Assembly: GCA_001247695.2 (NCBI GenBank)
Contig: LGRX02027214.1
Span: 124,001-188,000 of the forward strand
Direction of reading: 5' to 3'
From: Cymbomonas tetramitiformis
Lineage: Eukaryota; Chlorophyta; Pyramimonadophyceae; Pyramimonadales; Pyramimonadaceae
DNA: 64,000 nucleotides
The translations under genes were made by a program, and so were the position numbers. Shown one piece after another: positions 33,650-45,658 of the stretch; within the stretch, counting starts at the first letter, position 1; each line of letters opens with the position of its first letter. The notes beneath the pieces were generated by a model that saw only the letters and a list, made by a program, of their open reading frames with translations, was not told the origin of the DNA and did no database searches.

Positions 33650-34850
33650 TTGCATGAGCTATGGCGCTCGGAACCGAGCAAATGAAACTGATTTGGAAAG
33701 GTATTGCACTCCTCTTTTGGTTTCCGTGTTCTATGTTGGACCTAGGGCGGATGTTTGTTTGTTATTCACGTGTGAACGTAGAGCAGGCGCAGGCTCCGCT
33801 GTTCCTTGGGCATCTTTGATGTTTCATAGCATGAGCTACAGATGTCGGAACCGTACAATTCGAAAAGTTTTCGGCAGCTAAGAGTGCCCCCTTTCAGTTT
33901 AACTTGCGTACGTTAGCCCTAGGGCGGATGTTTGTGAGTTATTCTAACCACGGTTTGTGGCTGGCTTGTGCATTGCAGATAATTGGCCATCTTAGATATT
34001 TCTTCGAGGGAGCTATAGAGCTCGGAACCGAGCAAATGAAACTGTTTTGGAAAGGTATTGCACTCCTCCTTTAGGTCCCGTGGCGTATTGGAGCCCTAGG
34101 GCGGATGTTTGTTTGTTATTCACGCGTGAACATTGAGCAGCCGCAGGATCCGCTGTTCCTAGGGCATCTTTAATATTTCATAGCATGAGCTACAGATGTC
34201 GGAACCGAGCAAATCAAAAAGTTTTCGGCAGCTAAGAGTGCCCCCTTTCAGTTTAACTTGCGTACGTTAGCCCTAGGGCGGATGTTTGTGAGTTATTCTA
34301 ACCACGGTTTGTGGCTGGCTTGTGCATTGCAGATAATTGGCCATCTTAGATATTTCTTCGAGGGAGCTATAGAGCTCGGAACCGAGCAAATGAAACTGTT
34401 TTGGAAAGGTATTGCACTCCTCTTTTAGGTCCCGTGGCGTATTGGAGCCCTAGGGCGGATGTTTGTTTGTTATTCACGCATGAAAATTGAGCAGCCGCAG
34501 GATCCGCTGTTCCTAGGGCATCTTTAATATTTCATAGCATGAGCTACAGATGTCGGAACCGAGCAAATCAAAAAGTTTTCGGCAGCTAAGAGTGCCCCCT
34601 TTCAGTTTAACTTGCGTACGTTAGCCCTAGGGCGGATGTTTGTGAGTTATTCTAACCACGGTTTGTGGCTGGCTTGTGCATTGCAGATAATTGGTCATCT
34701 TAGATATTTCTTCGAGGGAGCTATAGAGCTCGGAACCGAGCAAATGAAACTCTTTTGGAAAGGTATTGCACTCCTCTTTTAGGTCCCGTGGCGTATTGAA
34801 GCCCTAGGGCGGATGTTTGTTTGTTATACACGCGTGTACATTGAGTTGGC
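33650..34850. repeat. 354-bp higher-order satellite made of roughly 177-bp monomers
   Basis: AGCTAT-x-G-CTCGGAACCG recurs at 33657, 34011, 34365 and 34719 (354 bp apart). The word CCTAGGGCGGATGTTTG occurs at 33741, 33918 and 34095 and onward, at about 177 bp. So two diverged monomers alternate in a dimeric unit repeated about 3.4 times. No ORF runs through it. Confidence 0.9.
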
Positions 34851-35039
34851 GTGTGCATTGCACAAAATAGGGTTTCGAAGCTCCTTCCTCAAGGGAGCTA
34901 TGCAACTCGGATGAGGAGCAAGCGGTGAAGTTTTAAAAAGGTAATTCACTTCTCTTCACTTTCTTTGGCCTATGTGGGCCTTGGGGGAGATGGCAAAGTG
35001 TTGTTTTGATGTGTAGCGCAAAGCACGTGAGGCCATGCA

Positions 35040-36317
35040 TACGCCTTTTAGATAGGGTTTTCAGACCCCACCCTTTCGAGGGGATCACTGTGTGACATCA
35101 TAAAACGGAGCACATAGGTATGTAGAGCCGGGTGTGAGGAAAAGGGGGCACTTTTCAAAAGTGAATTTGCCTTTCTTATGCTCCTATGGCGCCCATTCTT
35201 AGGGTAGTGGGTAGGGTTCGCATAGGGCGGGACGTGAGCTCCTGCATCGCAGGGTTTCAGACCCCCCCTGTCGGGGGTATCACTGTATGACATCATAAAA
35301 CGGAGCATATAGCTATGTAGAGCCGGGTGTGAGGAAAAGGGGGCACTTTTCAAAAGTGAATTTGCCTTTCTCATGCTCCTATGGCGCCCATTCTTAGGGT
35401 AGTGGGTAGGGTTCGCATAGGGCGGGACCTGAGCTCCTGCATCGCAGGGTTTCAGACCCCCCCTGTCGGGGGTATCACTTTGTGACATCATAAAACGGGG
35501 CACATAGCTATGTAGAGCCGGGTGTGAGGAAAAGGGGGCACTTTTCAAAAGTGAATTTGCCTTTCCTATGCTCCTATGGCGCCCATTCTTAGGGTAGTGG
35601 GTAGGGTTCGCATAGGGCGGGACGTGTGCTCCTTTATCGCAAGGTTTCAGACCCCCCTGTCGGGGGGGTCACTTTGTGACATCATAAAACGGGGCACATA
35701 GCTATGTAGAGCCGGGTGTGAGGAAAAGGGGGCACTTTTCAAAAGTGAATTTGCCTTTCCTATGCTCCTATGGCGCCCATTCTTAGGGTAGTGGGTAGGG
35801 TTCGCATAGGGCGGGACCTGAGCTCCTGCATCGCAGGGTTTCAGACCCCCCCTGTCGGGGGTATCACTTTGTGACATCACAAAACGGAGCACATAGCTAT
35901 GTAGAGACGGGTGTGAGGAAAAGGGGGCACTTTTCAATAGTGAATTTGCCTTTCTCATGCTCCTATGGCGCCCATTCTTAGGGTAGTGGGTAGGGTTCGC
36001 ATAGGGCGGGACCTGAGCTCCTGCATCTCAGGGTTTCAGACCCCCCTGTCGGGGGGGTCACTTTGTGACATCATAAAACGGGGCACATAGCTATGTAGAG
36101 CCGGGTGTGAGGAAAAGGGGGCACTTTTCAAAAGTGAATTTGCCTTTCCTATGCTCCTATGGCGCCCATTCTTAGGGTAGTGGGTAGGGTTTGCATAGGG
36201 CGGGACGTGAGCTCCTGCATCGCAGGGTTTCAGACCCCACCTGTCGGGGGTATCACTTTGTGACATCACAAAACGGAGCACATAGCTATGTAGAGCCGGG
36301 TGTGAGGAAAAGGGGGC
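35040..36317. repeat. 195-bp tandem satellite, about 6.5 copies
   Basis: GAGCCGGGTGTGAGGAAAAG (one copy GAGACGGG) starts at 35124, 35320, 35515, 35709, 35904, 36098 and 36293. Each copy contains CACTTTTCAAAAGTG, a 15-bp near-perfect palindrome, and poly-C/poly-G words that vary in length. The minus strand is open over stretches because 195 is a multiple of three; the apparent proteins are copies of one 65-residue repeat and break wherever a copy is 194 or 196 bp. Confidence 0.9.
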
Positions 36318-36406
36318 ACTCTCCGGACGCCCATAAGCTCAATCTGCGTTACAAACCCTAAGTAATATTCGCGCTATTTCGGTCCGGAGACTCGGGTTCC
36401 AGAGTA
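36318..36406. mobile_element. Small element B, copy 2 (89 bp), interrupting the 195-bp satellite
   Basis: The satellite text GGGGGCACTTTTC is broken after GGGGGCACT by this element, and the satellite does not resume after it. Either the insertion coincides with the array edge or the array was cut there. Confidence 0.75.
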
Positions 36407-36879
36407 AATTAGAGCCCTGGCCCCGCCCAATAATCGCACGCTCGATCGCTTCGGCTGCGCGCTTCAGAGAGTGACACAGAGTTGTCGCTGTCGCTGTCGC
36501 TGTCGCCCGTACGTGGCACGACTCGTTGTCGACGTGTTCGCAATCCCTGGTGCACTAGTCATCGATCGGGAGTATCTGAGATTGTAAATTCGTTGTCTGA
36601 AAACGTGTTCAATGTTCTGCCGTTGGATACCCAACCAGCTATGAGTAAACACGAGAGATCTGATCGTGCAGGCACTTTTCACAACATCTACGTGGCATTT
36701 GTTGTTTGATTTTCAAATCATAATCAATTGTTTTCACCTGCTTGCGAAACACTGGCCTATGTGAGACGACCAGGCATCAAGGGCTTTCTTTTCAATTTGG
36801 TAGATACACACATTTACTGTTGCATCTTGTAGACGCGCCTGTCTTTGGACCAATATTACATATACATATATCTGACAGA

Positions 36880-39800
36880 ATGGGAGCACTTAATATCGTT
36901 TCCCTACATGCCACACGTGCGGTGTGCCCCTGCTCTTCGAGCACAAAACGGCGATCCATTGAGATACGCTCCGCGAACCCAACGCGGCTCGTCGCCTTCA
37001 GACGTTTGGGCAGACAGATGCAGCCTTCGCAGTTATCTAAGCTCCAGTACTCAATCAGGGTGTCGTCGAATTCACGCTCAGCGCAGGTTATCAAAGCAGA
37101 CGGCTCCAAACAAAAATACAGGTGACTCTCGGCCGAGGACCGTTGCGTCACCATGTTCCCATGAGGGACAACAGATAATGGCGTGCAGTGCGAGACCGGG
37201 GCGACGTGTTGCACGCTTAAACAGTAGTCGAATAACTTTCTGAACTTCGCGATTAATAGCGCGCCTGGTCGAGTTGGCAACAAACACTTACATGCGTATC
37301 TTTCGTGTGCGCTCAGCGGCGACACGCGGCTGCGGAGCGAGGCCCAGGCGCCCTTCAGGTTCGTCAAAAACAAACCGTTGAAAACTACTGGTTTAATACT
37401 TCCAGGGCAAGTTATTTAGTTATTTATGCCTTTGCTGCGTGCCTCTGCGCGTTCCCCGCCTCGGGCAACCAGCAGACTCGGGAACGCAGGGCCGCTCACA
37501 CCGTCTCACCGCGCCCTGGCGCCATGTCTGGAAGCTCTCCACACGTCCTAGTCCAGCACACCGCAAACTATTTACCTACAGTGTATGACTCGTGAACAGT
37601 AAAGCGTGACTCTCACTTTGTTTTCGACGGCGCTCGTTGTTAAAAATTCGAGTCGGTGTTGTTCGGCGTAGCCGACGTTACGACTCTCAAACCTTGCCTC
37701 CCGCTTTTCGTCCGGTTGCAGGAGTTGTGCCCAGAGGTGCGTGTAGCTCACAACCCTATGTGGTTTCGCAGAACGTTTCGGCTTTTCGTGTTCGGTGGGC
37801 TGGCAGCGGCCGCTGGGCTAGGGACAGCTTTCGCTGTCATCAGGCTGGTAAGATTTCCTATCGTGCTTGTCGTACGTTGCACAGCTTGCCCGAGCGAACA
37901 GACGGAGGCTATTCTCACCTGCCAAGAAAAGAGGGACGCTATATTCACCTTCCGAGGCTTCTTGCTTCTGTCTTCGAGACTCAACGCCTCGACACCCTCG
38001 ATACGGGTTTGGCCGCGTGTCCGAAAGTTGGCATTTTGCGCGGCATGCGTTGACGTCATGACTGGCATGCGTTCACCGTCGCGTCCACCTTGAGCCGAAG
38101 CTCAAGTCGTGCCACGTGGCCTTCGAGCGGACTGATGCTGCAATTCGGGATGCGTATTATGCCATTCTCTACGGGCTTCGGGCACTGTATGCGAAGATGC
38201 ACATGCATGGGGACTTGTCACTAGTCATCTTGTGGCGAACACACAAGCAGTCAAGTTCTTGTCATGCTGCGAAGCTAACGCGCGCGCGCGCCTTCCTGTT
38301 CTCACCGCACTCTGAAATGAGCTACCGCACGAGCGCTTTCTCCTTCCCCGCTAGCCTTCGGTGCCGAGTCACTGACTGTTTTCGAGCCGCGGTGAGACTG
38401 ACAGGTGGCAGCCCTCGGAGGTGCGCCAAACGCAGTCGACCTGCCGACTGGACTTAAGGTTCGTAGGGAGCTTCCGTGCCGACTACTCTCTTAGGCAGGC
38501 GGCCGTCAACATAGGCGAGGTCGGCTGCCCCCTAGTCAGGCTGGTGGAACCCGTTCGGTTACAGCATGACTGAGGGGTAGGGTTGGAAACCCTACACCTC
38601 TTACTGTCAACAACGCCAGCCTTTGTGTTTCACGGATGCACTTTCTATCGAACCGCACTTGCGCTTGCCTGCATCAAGTTGCTGTGGACCGGCCCTTCTT
38701 TTAGCTGCAGAGGGGCCGCCTTCGCCGAATGCACAATTGCATCTTAACACAACACACAAATTTGTACCTTGCACGTCCCATGTGTACATGCTATTGCAAC
38801 CGGTGCACCCGTGCTCTCGCACGTCACGCATATGCATGCTGTCATAACGCATTTATGGGAACGCATTTATGGGCAAGCTAGTACTAGCATGCGCCTCATG
38901 TCACACGGGCATGCCCTGGAAAGATGTCATCTGCTCTCTGTTTGAAATCGAGCTTGGTTCGGTTTTTCACAAGATGCCGTGGAATGCAGGATCTGGGGAT
39001 TGATGTTACTGCCTTAGCCGGATGTCTCCTGGTGATGAAGAGGGATAATGAAGCAAAGGAGAAAGCGGTATCCCCCAACCTGTTCTACCAGTCACAGCCG
39101 CACTCTGTGCTGCTGCATGACGTCATCGCGACTCCTATCTATGTCAGGCGGTGTGCTCTCCGCTGTGCCTAGCGGACAGAAGAGTCCGGTGAGCTGTCAG
39201 TGGTGCTCACTGAAGCGAAGATAACGAAGATGCCCTCCATCGACTCCTGGAGCATGCGTAGACTTGAGGGGCGCAGCATGCATCTAAAGGTAATTTTGAA
39301 GGCTGTGGAGGTGTGCGCGATGCTCCCTTGTGATCAGATGCAACGGATATCACGGGAGGAGAATCTGGCGAAGCTCAAGGTTTCCAGCCTGCCCGCCTGT
39401 GTTTGCTCCCCAAATAAGTGGAACCGGCCTGCTAACCTGACCTGCCAAACTGATACGCCGGGTGGGGACTACCACGCTTCGGCCTTCCTAGGGTTTTGCA
39501 TCCCTCCAACACCTCTGTATCTTGAAGATGCCATGCGGTATTTGCAGTTCCTGGATATCCCTAGCCCGCCTCCGGCACTCCGAGCCACGAAATTCAAATC
39601 ACGGCAGCCGAATGCATCCCCACATGACATAGCATGAGCCCTAGTTGCTTATTGACCCACGTGGTGGGGCCCGGAGTTCCTGTGTTAGGGAGTGCTTCAG
39701 CAATTGATGGGTTCCAAGCGGGTATAATTGGAATTTGAATTTGTTCAAGCTGCTCAACTTGTGCGCCGCCAGGTGGAGCTTCCCAACGGGCGCATGGTGA

Positions 39801-41784
39801 ACCTCGGACAGCTGCGCAACTTCGCGCGCCCGGTGATTGTGGCGGGCTCGGGGGAGCAAGTTGAGCAGTTCATGCAGGCACGCTGCGCCCCACAAAGCCG
39901 CGGCGGCCCAAAGAAACCCTCGCGATGATCAGGGCACGCATGGCCGAAACGGTGAAAGGGTTCCATCGCATTCGCAGGGGATCCAACAAATTTGCGACAA
40001 TTTTGCTTGTTAACTTTTGTAGCGTGTTTTTTCGTGGTGGGAGAGGAGCCAGGGCCAGCTCCTCGTGGAGGCGTACGACTTGATGTGAACGCGGAGCTAG
40101 CATGGAGCCTGCCGAGTCATTCAGGCTATCCATGTGTCACCACACTGCTCAGCAGCCTATTTCAATTGTCATCTCACTCCTCAGTGGTTATCACATATCT
40201 TAGTCCACGGTTCAAGTCATATCAAATCGTTCTGTGGCCTTTTTCGAGTGTGGTCACCAAGCTCACTGGGATACTAAAGTCCCATCAGTCATCCTACAAT
40301 GCGAATTCAGCACGGGGGCGGCCATCCGCAAGCCACCGGCTCATCCCGAGAAAAAGCCACTCTTATCGGTGTGGTGACAGTGATTCTCAGGCCCAATGAA
40401 TGAGAGCGGGTTCTCTATAACTAACTGCCTAGCTGTAGTTGTATGCTTGCTCTGCGTTGGCGGTGTAGACCCTTGGCCCAGTGGCTTGAGAGGCCTGGGG
40501 CGGCTTGTCCAGTGGGCGCACCGTGTAGGCCCTTGGCCCAGTGGCTTGAGAGGCCTGGGGCGGCTTGTCCAGTGGGCGCACAGTGTAGGCCCTTGGCCCA
40601 GTGGCTTGAGAGGCCTGGTGCGGCTTGTCCAGTGGGCGCACAGTGTAGACCCTTGGCCCAGTGGCTTGAGAGGCCTGGTGCGGCTTGTCCAGTGGGCGCA
40701 CCGTGTAGGCCCTTGGCCCAGTGGCTTGAGAGGCCTGGTGCGGCTTGTCCAGTGGGCGCACAGTGTAGGCCCTTGGCCCAGTGGCTTGAGAGGCCTGGTG
40801 CGGCTTGTCCAGTGGGCGCACCGTGTAGGCCCTTGGCCCAGTGGCTTGAGAGGCCTGGTGCGGCTTGTCCAGTGGGCGCACGGTGTAGGCATCCTCCTCT
40901 GACCTGTGGCGCACGCGTGCAGGCGTCGGAGCCGGTGCGTAAGGAGCTCATGGAGCGCGGAGTGATGACCATCCCTGTGGCTCTGGACGGCACTACACCT
41001 GAGCTGCCACCGCTGGAGAAAGGCGAGGAGCGGTGGAGGGCATCTCCCGTGGTACAGCCCCTTAGAGAGGCTTTCTACTTGCTGGTGTCAACAGCTCACT
41101 GAATCAGTTGTCACTTCATGCATGCCAGTACATGCCAGTTGTGTGGCGGTATCTTTGGGTGAAGGATTTGATTGCATCGACGGGAAGGCATGAGTAGGGG
41201 ACGCATACTGATGATGAGCGTGGTCGCCCCTTGATGTGTGGGAGCGTTGAATTGTGCTTGCAGCGGATGGACGCGTGGCTGAAATGGCTCGATGAGCAAA
41301 AGGAGGCAGCAAAGCTCGGAGCAGATCAGCCTGTGTATCTCTCTTTGCGCATGGACGGGCGTGTGCGAGGCAGTGGTGAGTCCTCGGTCTTGCAGTTTGT
41401 CCGGGAGGTCATTTTGGGTGGGTTCAGGCCGAGGACTATGGGCCAGCTGCATCACTGCCTTCAGGCACAAGCATGTGTGCAGCACTTTTCACTTTACTTT
41501 CTCATCTCGCACCTCCGTGATTGATGTGCTCATACGCATGGGCTCCTAGCATGGCATTCACGTCAATATCTTGACACTTGACCGAAATCATGGTGAATTG
41601 GATGCGGTGTGATTGAATTACGGTATTGCGGCACGTTTTGTCGTTGCTGACTCGTTGCTCACCTGGAATATGAGCAGGGAAAGGATGCCCTCCCTGGGAA
41701 AGACTGGCGGTGCAACTGCCGAAAACCGATGGTATCTGGAAAGGATTAGGTGATGGGTTTGACGGTTTTGTTGGTGAGCAATGA
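36880..41784 (+). CDS. LPA1: LPA1-like photosystem II assembly protein (chloroplast), 9 exons read
   Basis: Exons with agreeing phases: 37722-37847, 38405-38458, 38990-39067, 39338-39379, 39773-39877, 40923-41051, 41264-41375 and 41678-41784, giving 250 residues and a TGA stop. Seen in order: PEVRVAHNPMWFRR, then membrane segment LFVFGGLAAAAGLGTAFAVI; DLGIDVTALAGCLLV, a second hydrophobic segment; RISREENLAKLK; NLGQLRNFARPVIVAGSG; RKELMERGVMTIPVAL; VYLSLRMDGRVRGSG; and a C-terminus PPWERLAVQLPK-x-DGIWKGL. From memory this is the C-terminal half of LPA1 (LOW PSII ACCUMULATION 1), a thylakoid protein aiding D1 insertion. Exon 36880-37121 starts MGALNIVSLHATRAV, is Ser/Arg-rich like a transit peptide and ends at CAG|GTGACT. 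Its phase 2 end does not fit the exon at 37722, so at least one joining exon (possibly with the TPR part) is unread. The intron after 39877 uses a GC donor. Confidence 0.7.
40463..40882. repeat. Intronic minisatellite, 7 x 60 bp
   Basis: The unit GTGTAGGCCCTTGGCCCAG, continuing to GTCCAGTGGGCGCACC, is repeated seven times with only A/G, C/A and G/T changes. It lies wholly inside the 39878-40922 intron of the LPA1-like gene. All six frames are nearly stop-free, which produces large spurious ORFs on both strands. Confidence 0.95.
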
Positions 41785-42319
41785 TCATGCGCTTCGGTAT
41801 TAGCAGATAATGACAAATAATATAAGATGATGTTACAGATTATTCACTGAACCGCTTACATGGCCTGATCGTTGGTATGCTCTCAATTACGCAGCAAGCA
41901 TGGACCATTGTAAAGCTATGATTGCGCAACAGTGAAACAAAGAGCCCTATTGCTGCCTATACAATTGCTTACTGTGTTAGGCCATAGCTTCGTTTGTATT
42001 TATTACCAGAGAATGATGAGGTGCTCTGCACAAAGATAAATTTGTGATGCTGCATTACCGTGAGGAGGGAATAGTGATATCGAAGTTTATCTGTGTAAAA
42101 TTAGTTTTCGTCTGTGAGCATCCTAGGGCGTGTCATGGAACATCATCAAATGGCATATGATATATCACAAGTTGCTCCAGCTTACAGCTTAGACAGGTTT
42201 TTTCAGAGCAGACATGCGGAGACATTCTCATGTCTTGCTTGGAACTAGAGTTATGGTTGCCCCTTTGCGAGCTGCTTTTTCTGTATTTCCACAGTCGATG
42301 AATTGCTCCCTGTGGCTGA

Positions 42320-44268
42320 TTTGCCACATATAGGGAAAAAGTCTTTTGGGGGAAGAATTTGAGAGCCATTTGGGAAGAATTTTGACATTGGTCATTTTTG
42401 GGAATAATTTTGACAATGGCTCGTGCGTGACGCACGCGACGTATATTCATGCGCATGAGTGTGTGGCACACTGGACAATTCAAGTTGAAATCTGATTTCC
42501 CTCTCTTGTGACAGTCGAGTGACACTCTCAGTCCTCATAACATTTTGCCATGAGTATAAATCGTACAATAGACAAAATACCATACATATTTATAAACATT
42601 TTACGATTCCAGGAAGATAGCTTCCAGGTCATGTTAGCCTGTGGTCTGGATGACCAATAACCAAAAGTCTTGCGGGAATCATTTTTTTCCAGCCAATAAT
42701 CTGGCCGCGATGTAGTGAATATACCAAAGGTTTATATTCACCAAAACATTGGTTGGTGAAATGTATTTTTTATATTTTCCATTCGTATATCCGTGATGGT
42801 ATGATGACGTGTCTAGCCTCCGTCACGTGCTCACGTCGAACAAACTGTCACTGTCCGCTCAGATGTTTTCTCTCAGACCTCTACCTCACGCTGCTGGACA
42901 GTGACTTACGTAACCCCGTAAGTCGCTTTCCAGCAGCGTGAGGTAGAGGTCTGAGTTACGTAAGTCACTGTCCAGCAGCAGCGTGAGGTAGAGGTCTGAG
43001 AGATAGACCTCAAGCATCGAAACTTAGCATACTTATTGTTGGGCGTGTTAGGAACAACATATTTTTTGCGCGCGCGAGATCCGTGCACATTATGCGATCT
43101 GGGACGCCGCACAAGGGAGGGGGTCATTGGGTAGCATCGAGTGAAAGGCTCGACATACGCACCGCATGAAAGCATCATGCATAGCACAAGCGTACCACGC
43201 ATATCATATACGCATAGCAAACACTTTATTTGAGCATCTGCGTGACAGCGCGCTCGCAGCCCTAGCAAAAACGCAGATGTCCACCGCGTCCACGTTTCCG
43301 CTAGGGTTTCGTCCCTCATCCGCGCGCTCGCTTGCAAGCAAGCATGCGCAGCGGATGAGGGAACCGTTTACCAAAATATTATCTCACATGTGTTATCTTT
43401 CAACATTGATTCGTACAGTCTGAACGGCCAACCACAAATCTCGCTAAGGGCCGGCGCGTGCATGTGGGTATAGTGAGCGGGATTTTAGGTTTTACGCGAC
43501 TTCCAAAAGTAGCGAAAGCGGTGATCATTCTCCACGATGCGGATACCCACGGACTCAGTATAAATCTGGGATAATATTATATAGGAATAAGTTACTTAGA
43601 TGAACACATAATCTTAGAAATCTTCGCCTGGCTGTACGGGGTCTCACTGCGAGGGAGAGCGTGTTCCGCGTTAAGTTGAAATTGCATAGTTAACAAATAG
43701 CATATGTACATCGCAAAATGCTCAAAGCGACATCTGCTGTAAAATGGGACAGTGACACTGCGAGCATCATACGTATGACGCGAGGTGAATCTGTCAAAAA
43801 CCAACCAAATCTTTTGCGTCTCAAAATGACATACCGTACAAAAAAACAGTCATATGCCTTACACCCCATTGTGCCGCACCCCACTTCGACTTCTTCGCGG
43901 GTACGCACGATTGAATGCAGATATTGTTACATTTTCAGTTCACGGTGAAGATGAATGAATTTACATTCCCAACGTTTCTCTCGGGACTAATGTATCACGT
44001 AATGTATCCAATATGTGAATGCTATAGCGAGAGTTGGCTATAGCGAGAGTTGGCCGTTGCGTTGCGTTGGACCTTTTCAGACTGGTATGGCCAGTATAAA
44101 TTCCACCGTATCCGCGGCGACTCATGCGCGTCAGTGTCACGTATAAGCACACGCACGCATGAGTCAGTTCTCATAATTCTTCTAAAAAAGAACCAATGTC
44201 AAAATTCTTCCCAAATGGCTCTAAAATTCTTCCCCCAAAAACTCCGAGCCCCACATACAGTAAGCGAG
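42320..44268. mobile_element. Roughly 1.9-kb non-autonomous element with diverged TIRs of about 100-150 bp
   Basis: The left end (CTTTTGGGGGAAGAATTTGA, then GGGAAGAATTTTGACATTGG, 42345-42400) is matched in reverse complement by 44180-44245 (CCAATGTCAAAATTCTTCCC, then AAATTCTTCCCCCAAAAAC). Similarity continues inward through CATGCGTG/CACGCACG words to about 42465 and 44120. Outer ends are near CCACATATAGG and CCCACATACAG. No transposase frame. The interior includes the 42870-43001 palindrome and ordinary AT-rich sequence. Confidence 0.6.
42870..43001. repeat. Triple-armed palindrome
   Basis: Arm 1 (CTCTCAGACCTCTACCTCAC, to about 42913) is followed by its inverse at 42917-42953, and then by a second, fuller inverse at 42954-43001 ending GTGAGGTAGAGGTCTGAGAG. 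Arm 1 can pair with either right arm. The second right arm differs only by one extra CTG/CAG unit. Confidence 0.85.
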
Positions 44269-44755
44269 ACTCTGCAGTCCAGAATGCATATGTTAAGTTT
44301 TACCTTGTATTTGTTCCCTGTGTACAATTGCACACACGAAGAGTTCCACTTTCCGCACTTGGGATATTATATAAATTTGGAATTACATTATACATTCCAC
44401 AATAAACACCATCTGTACAGCAGTGTGGGGAACCCTACAGGCTCGCGCGATATCGATCGCGAAGGATATGATTTATATTTGTTAGTGAGTTGGCTTTGAC
44501 TTATTTGTATAGAAAATCATGGCATTTCTATACATAGCCACCAATGTTCACGCGCGACTGGATATGAGTGTGTTCAGAGGGGGAGCCATATTGTCAAAGA
44601 GGGATGCAGACGTCACCGATACCCTATATCACCCAAACGACGTATCCAAACGAGATCTTCGATCGTCCCAATGCATACATCTGGGGGCATTTCACTATAT
44701 GCGCTCCTTCCGCGACGCCAGTTCGGAATATTAAGATCGCTGTTATAAAAAAACA

Positions 44756-45433
44756 ATGAGCAACCCGCATCATGGAAACTCCGAAGTCAATACGAATCGG
44801 AGTGTACTTTTGCACTTTTGCATTGAAGGATGGCGCCTAGCGGATATACGATCAAAAAATTCAGCAGAATCGCAGAAACTGATGGCTGAACCCAAGGCGA
44901 GAGACGATGGAATGAAGGCGTGTGAGCACATGAAATACCGTAAGGTGCCGCCGAAGGATGACTTGGATTTCAACTTCGAAGCGGCGCTGAAGACGCAGGT
45001 ATTCAGTCACCAAAAGCTGAATCTGGACAAGAAGAACCCGCATTGGGCTGCTTGGTCTATCTCGGTGCAATCGCACTCTTTGTGGAAACAACTTGAACGA
45101 GGTGCTGCTGTTTATTTTATGAATCCCTTCTCGACATTATTGTTATTTGCTCTTAGCTTTTTGCAGCATCTAACGATTTGGTATTTCATGTGTCCGCATT
45201 CAGTGATGGAGGCCCACAATATAGGGCTGCTAGATGGCGGTGACCCGGACGAAAATGACGACACGGAGACGACCACCGCCACGGTTGGGGCATCTCGCAA
45301 AAAGCCGAAGAAACGTCCGAGCGGTATCCCGACCGGCACAGTTGACCTCAACGCACCAACGATCAAGCAGCCTAAATTTGACCCCAAGCAGGCAAATATC
45401 AACATCCGTCAAAATTTGAATCCGATTACCTAA
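44756..45433 (+). CDS. Hypothetical protein with basic C-terminal stretch, two exons likely
   Basis: An open frame starting MSNPHHGNSEVNTNRSVLL runs to a stop at 45433. A consistent intron (45102-45203, 102 nt) removes a hydrophobic read-through: donor CGAG|GTGCTG, acceptor GCATTCAG|TGATGG, joining LWKQLER to VMEAHNIGLLDGG in frame. The spliced product would be 191 residues. It has an acidic/threonine-rich patch (DPDENDDTETTTATVG), then a lysine-rich cluster (SRKKPKKRPSG) that could be a nuclear signal or a microtubule/RNA contact, and a tail QANINIRQNLNPIT. The start is uncertain; earlier exons may exist. No family recognised. It converges on the TTLL3-like gene, whose stop lies 226 bp away on the other strand. 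Confidence 0.5.
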   Translation: MSNPHHGNSEVNTNRSVLLHFCIEGWRLADIRSKNSAESQKLMAEPKARDDGMKACEHMKYRKVPPKDDLDFNFEAALKTQVFSHQKLNLDKKNPHWAAWSISVQSHSLWKQLERGAAVYFMNPFSTLLLFALSFLQHLTIWYFMCPHSVMEAHNIGLLDGGDPDENDDTETTTATVGASRKKPKKRPSGIPTGTVDLNAPTIKQPKFDPKQANINIRQNLNPIT

Positions 45434-45658
45434 GTCACCTGACTGACATTCGCTGTAGCAGATCCATCTCTGTCTGCAGCAGTGGTTAAAATACAGGAGT
45501 TCTTCTGTGCAAATTGTTCTTATTATTTCTGTACCAATCTAACTGGTCCCCACCATGGTTGGTTGCACATCCTCAATATCGCCCCGCTGGCAAACATAAT
45601 TATGACAATTCAAACAGGAAATAAAAACAGTGCGCGTACATATATTGTACAAAAAATT

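Noticed and set aside
35048..36281. Minus-strand 81-166 residue proteins
   Set aside because: They are translations of the 195-bp satellite, broken where copy length changes; no start context or transcript evidence.
36792..37373. A 193-residue minus-strand ORF
   Set aside because: It overlaps the Ser/Arg-rich first exon candidate of the LPA1-like gene and its surroundings, and has no domain or splice partner.
40341..41102. Repeat proteins of 160-220 residues on both strands over the 60-bp array
   Set aside because: They arise from the intronic minisatellite; the LPA1 exon after it begins in phase only if the array is spliced out.
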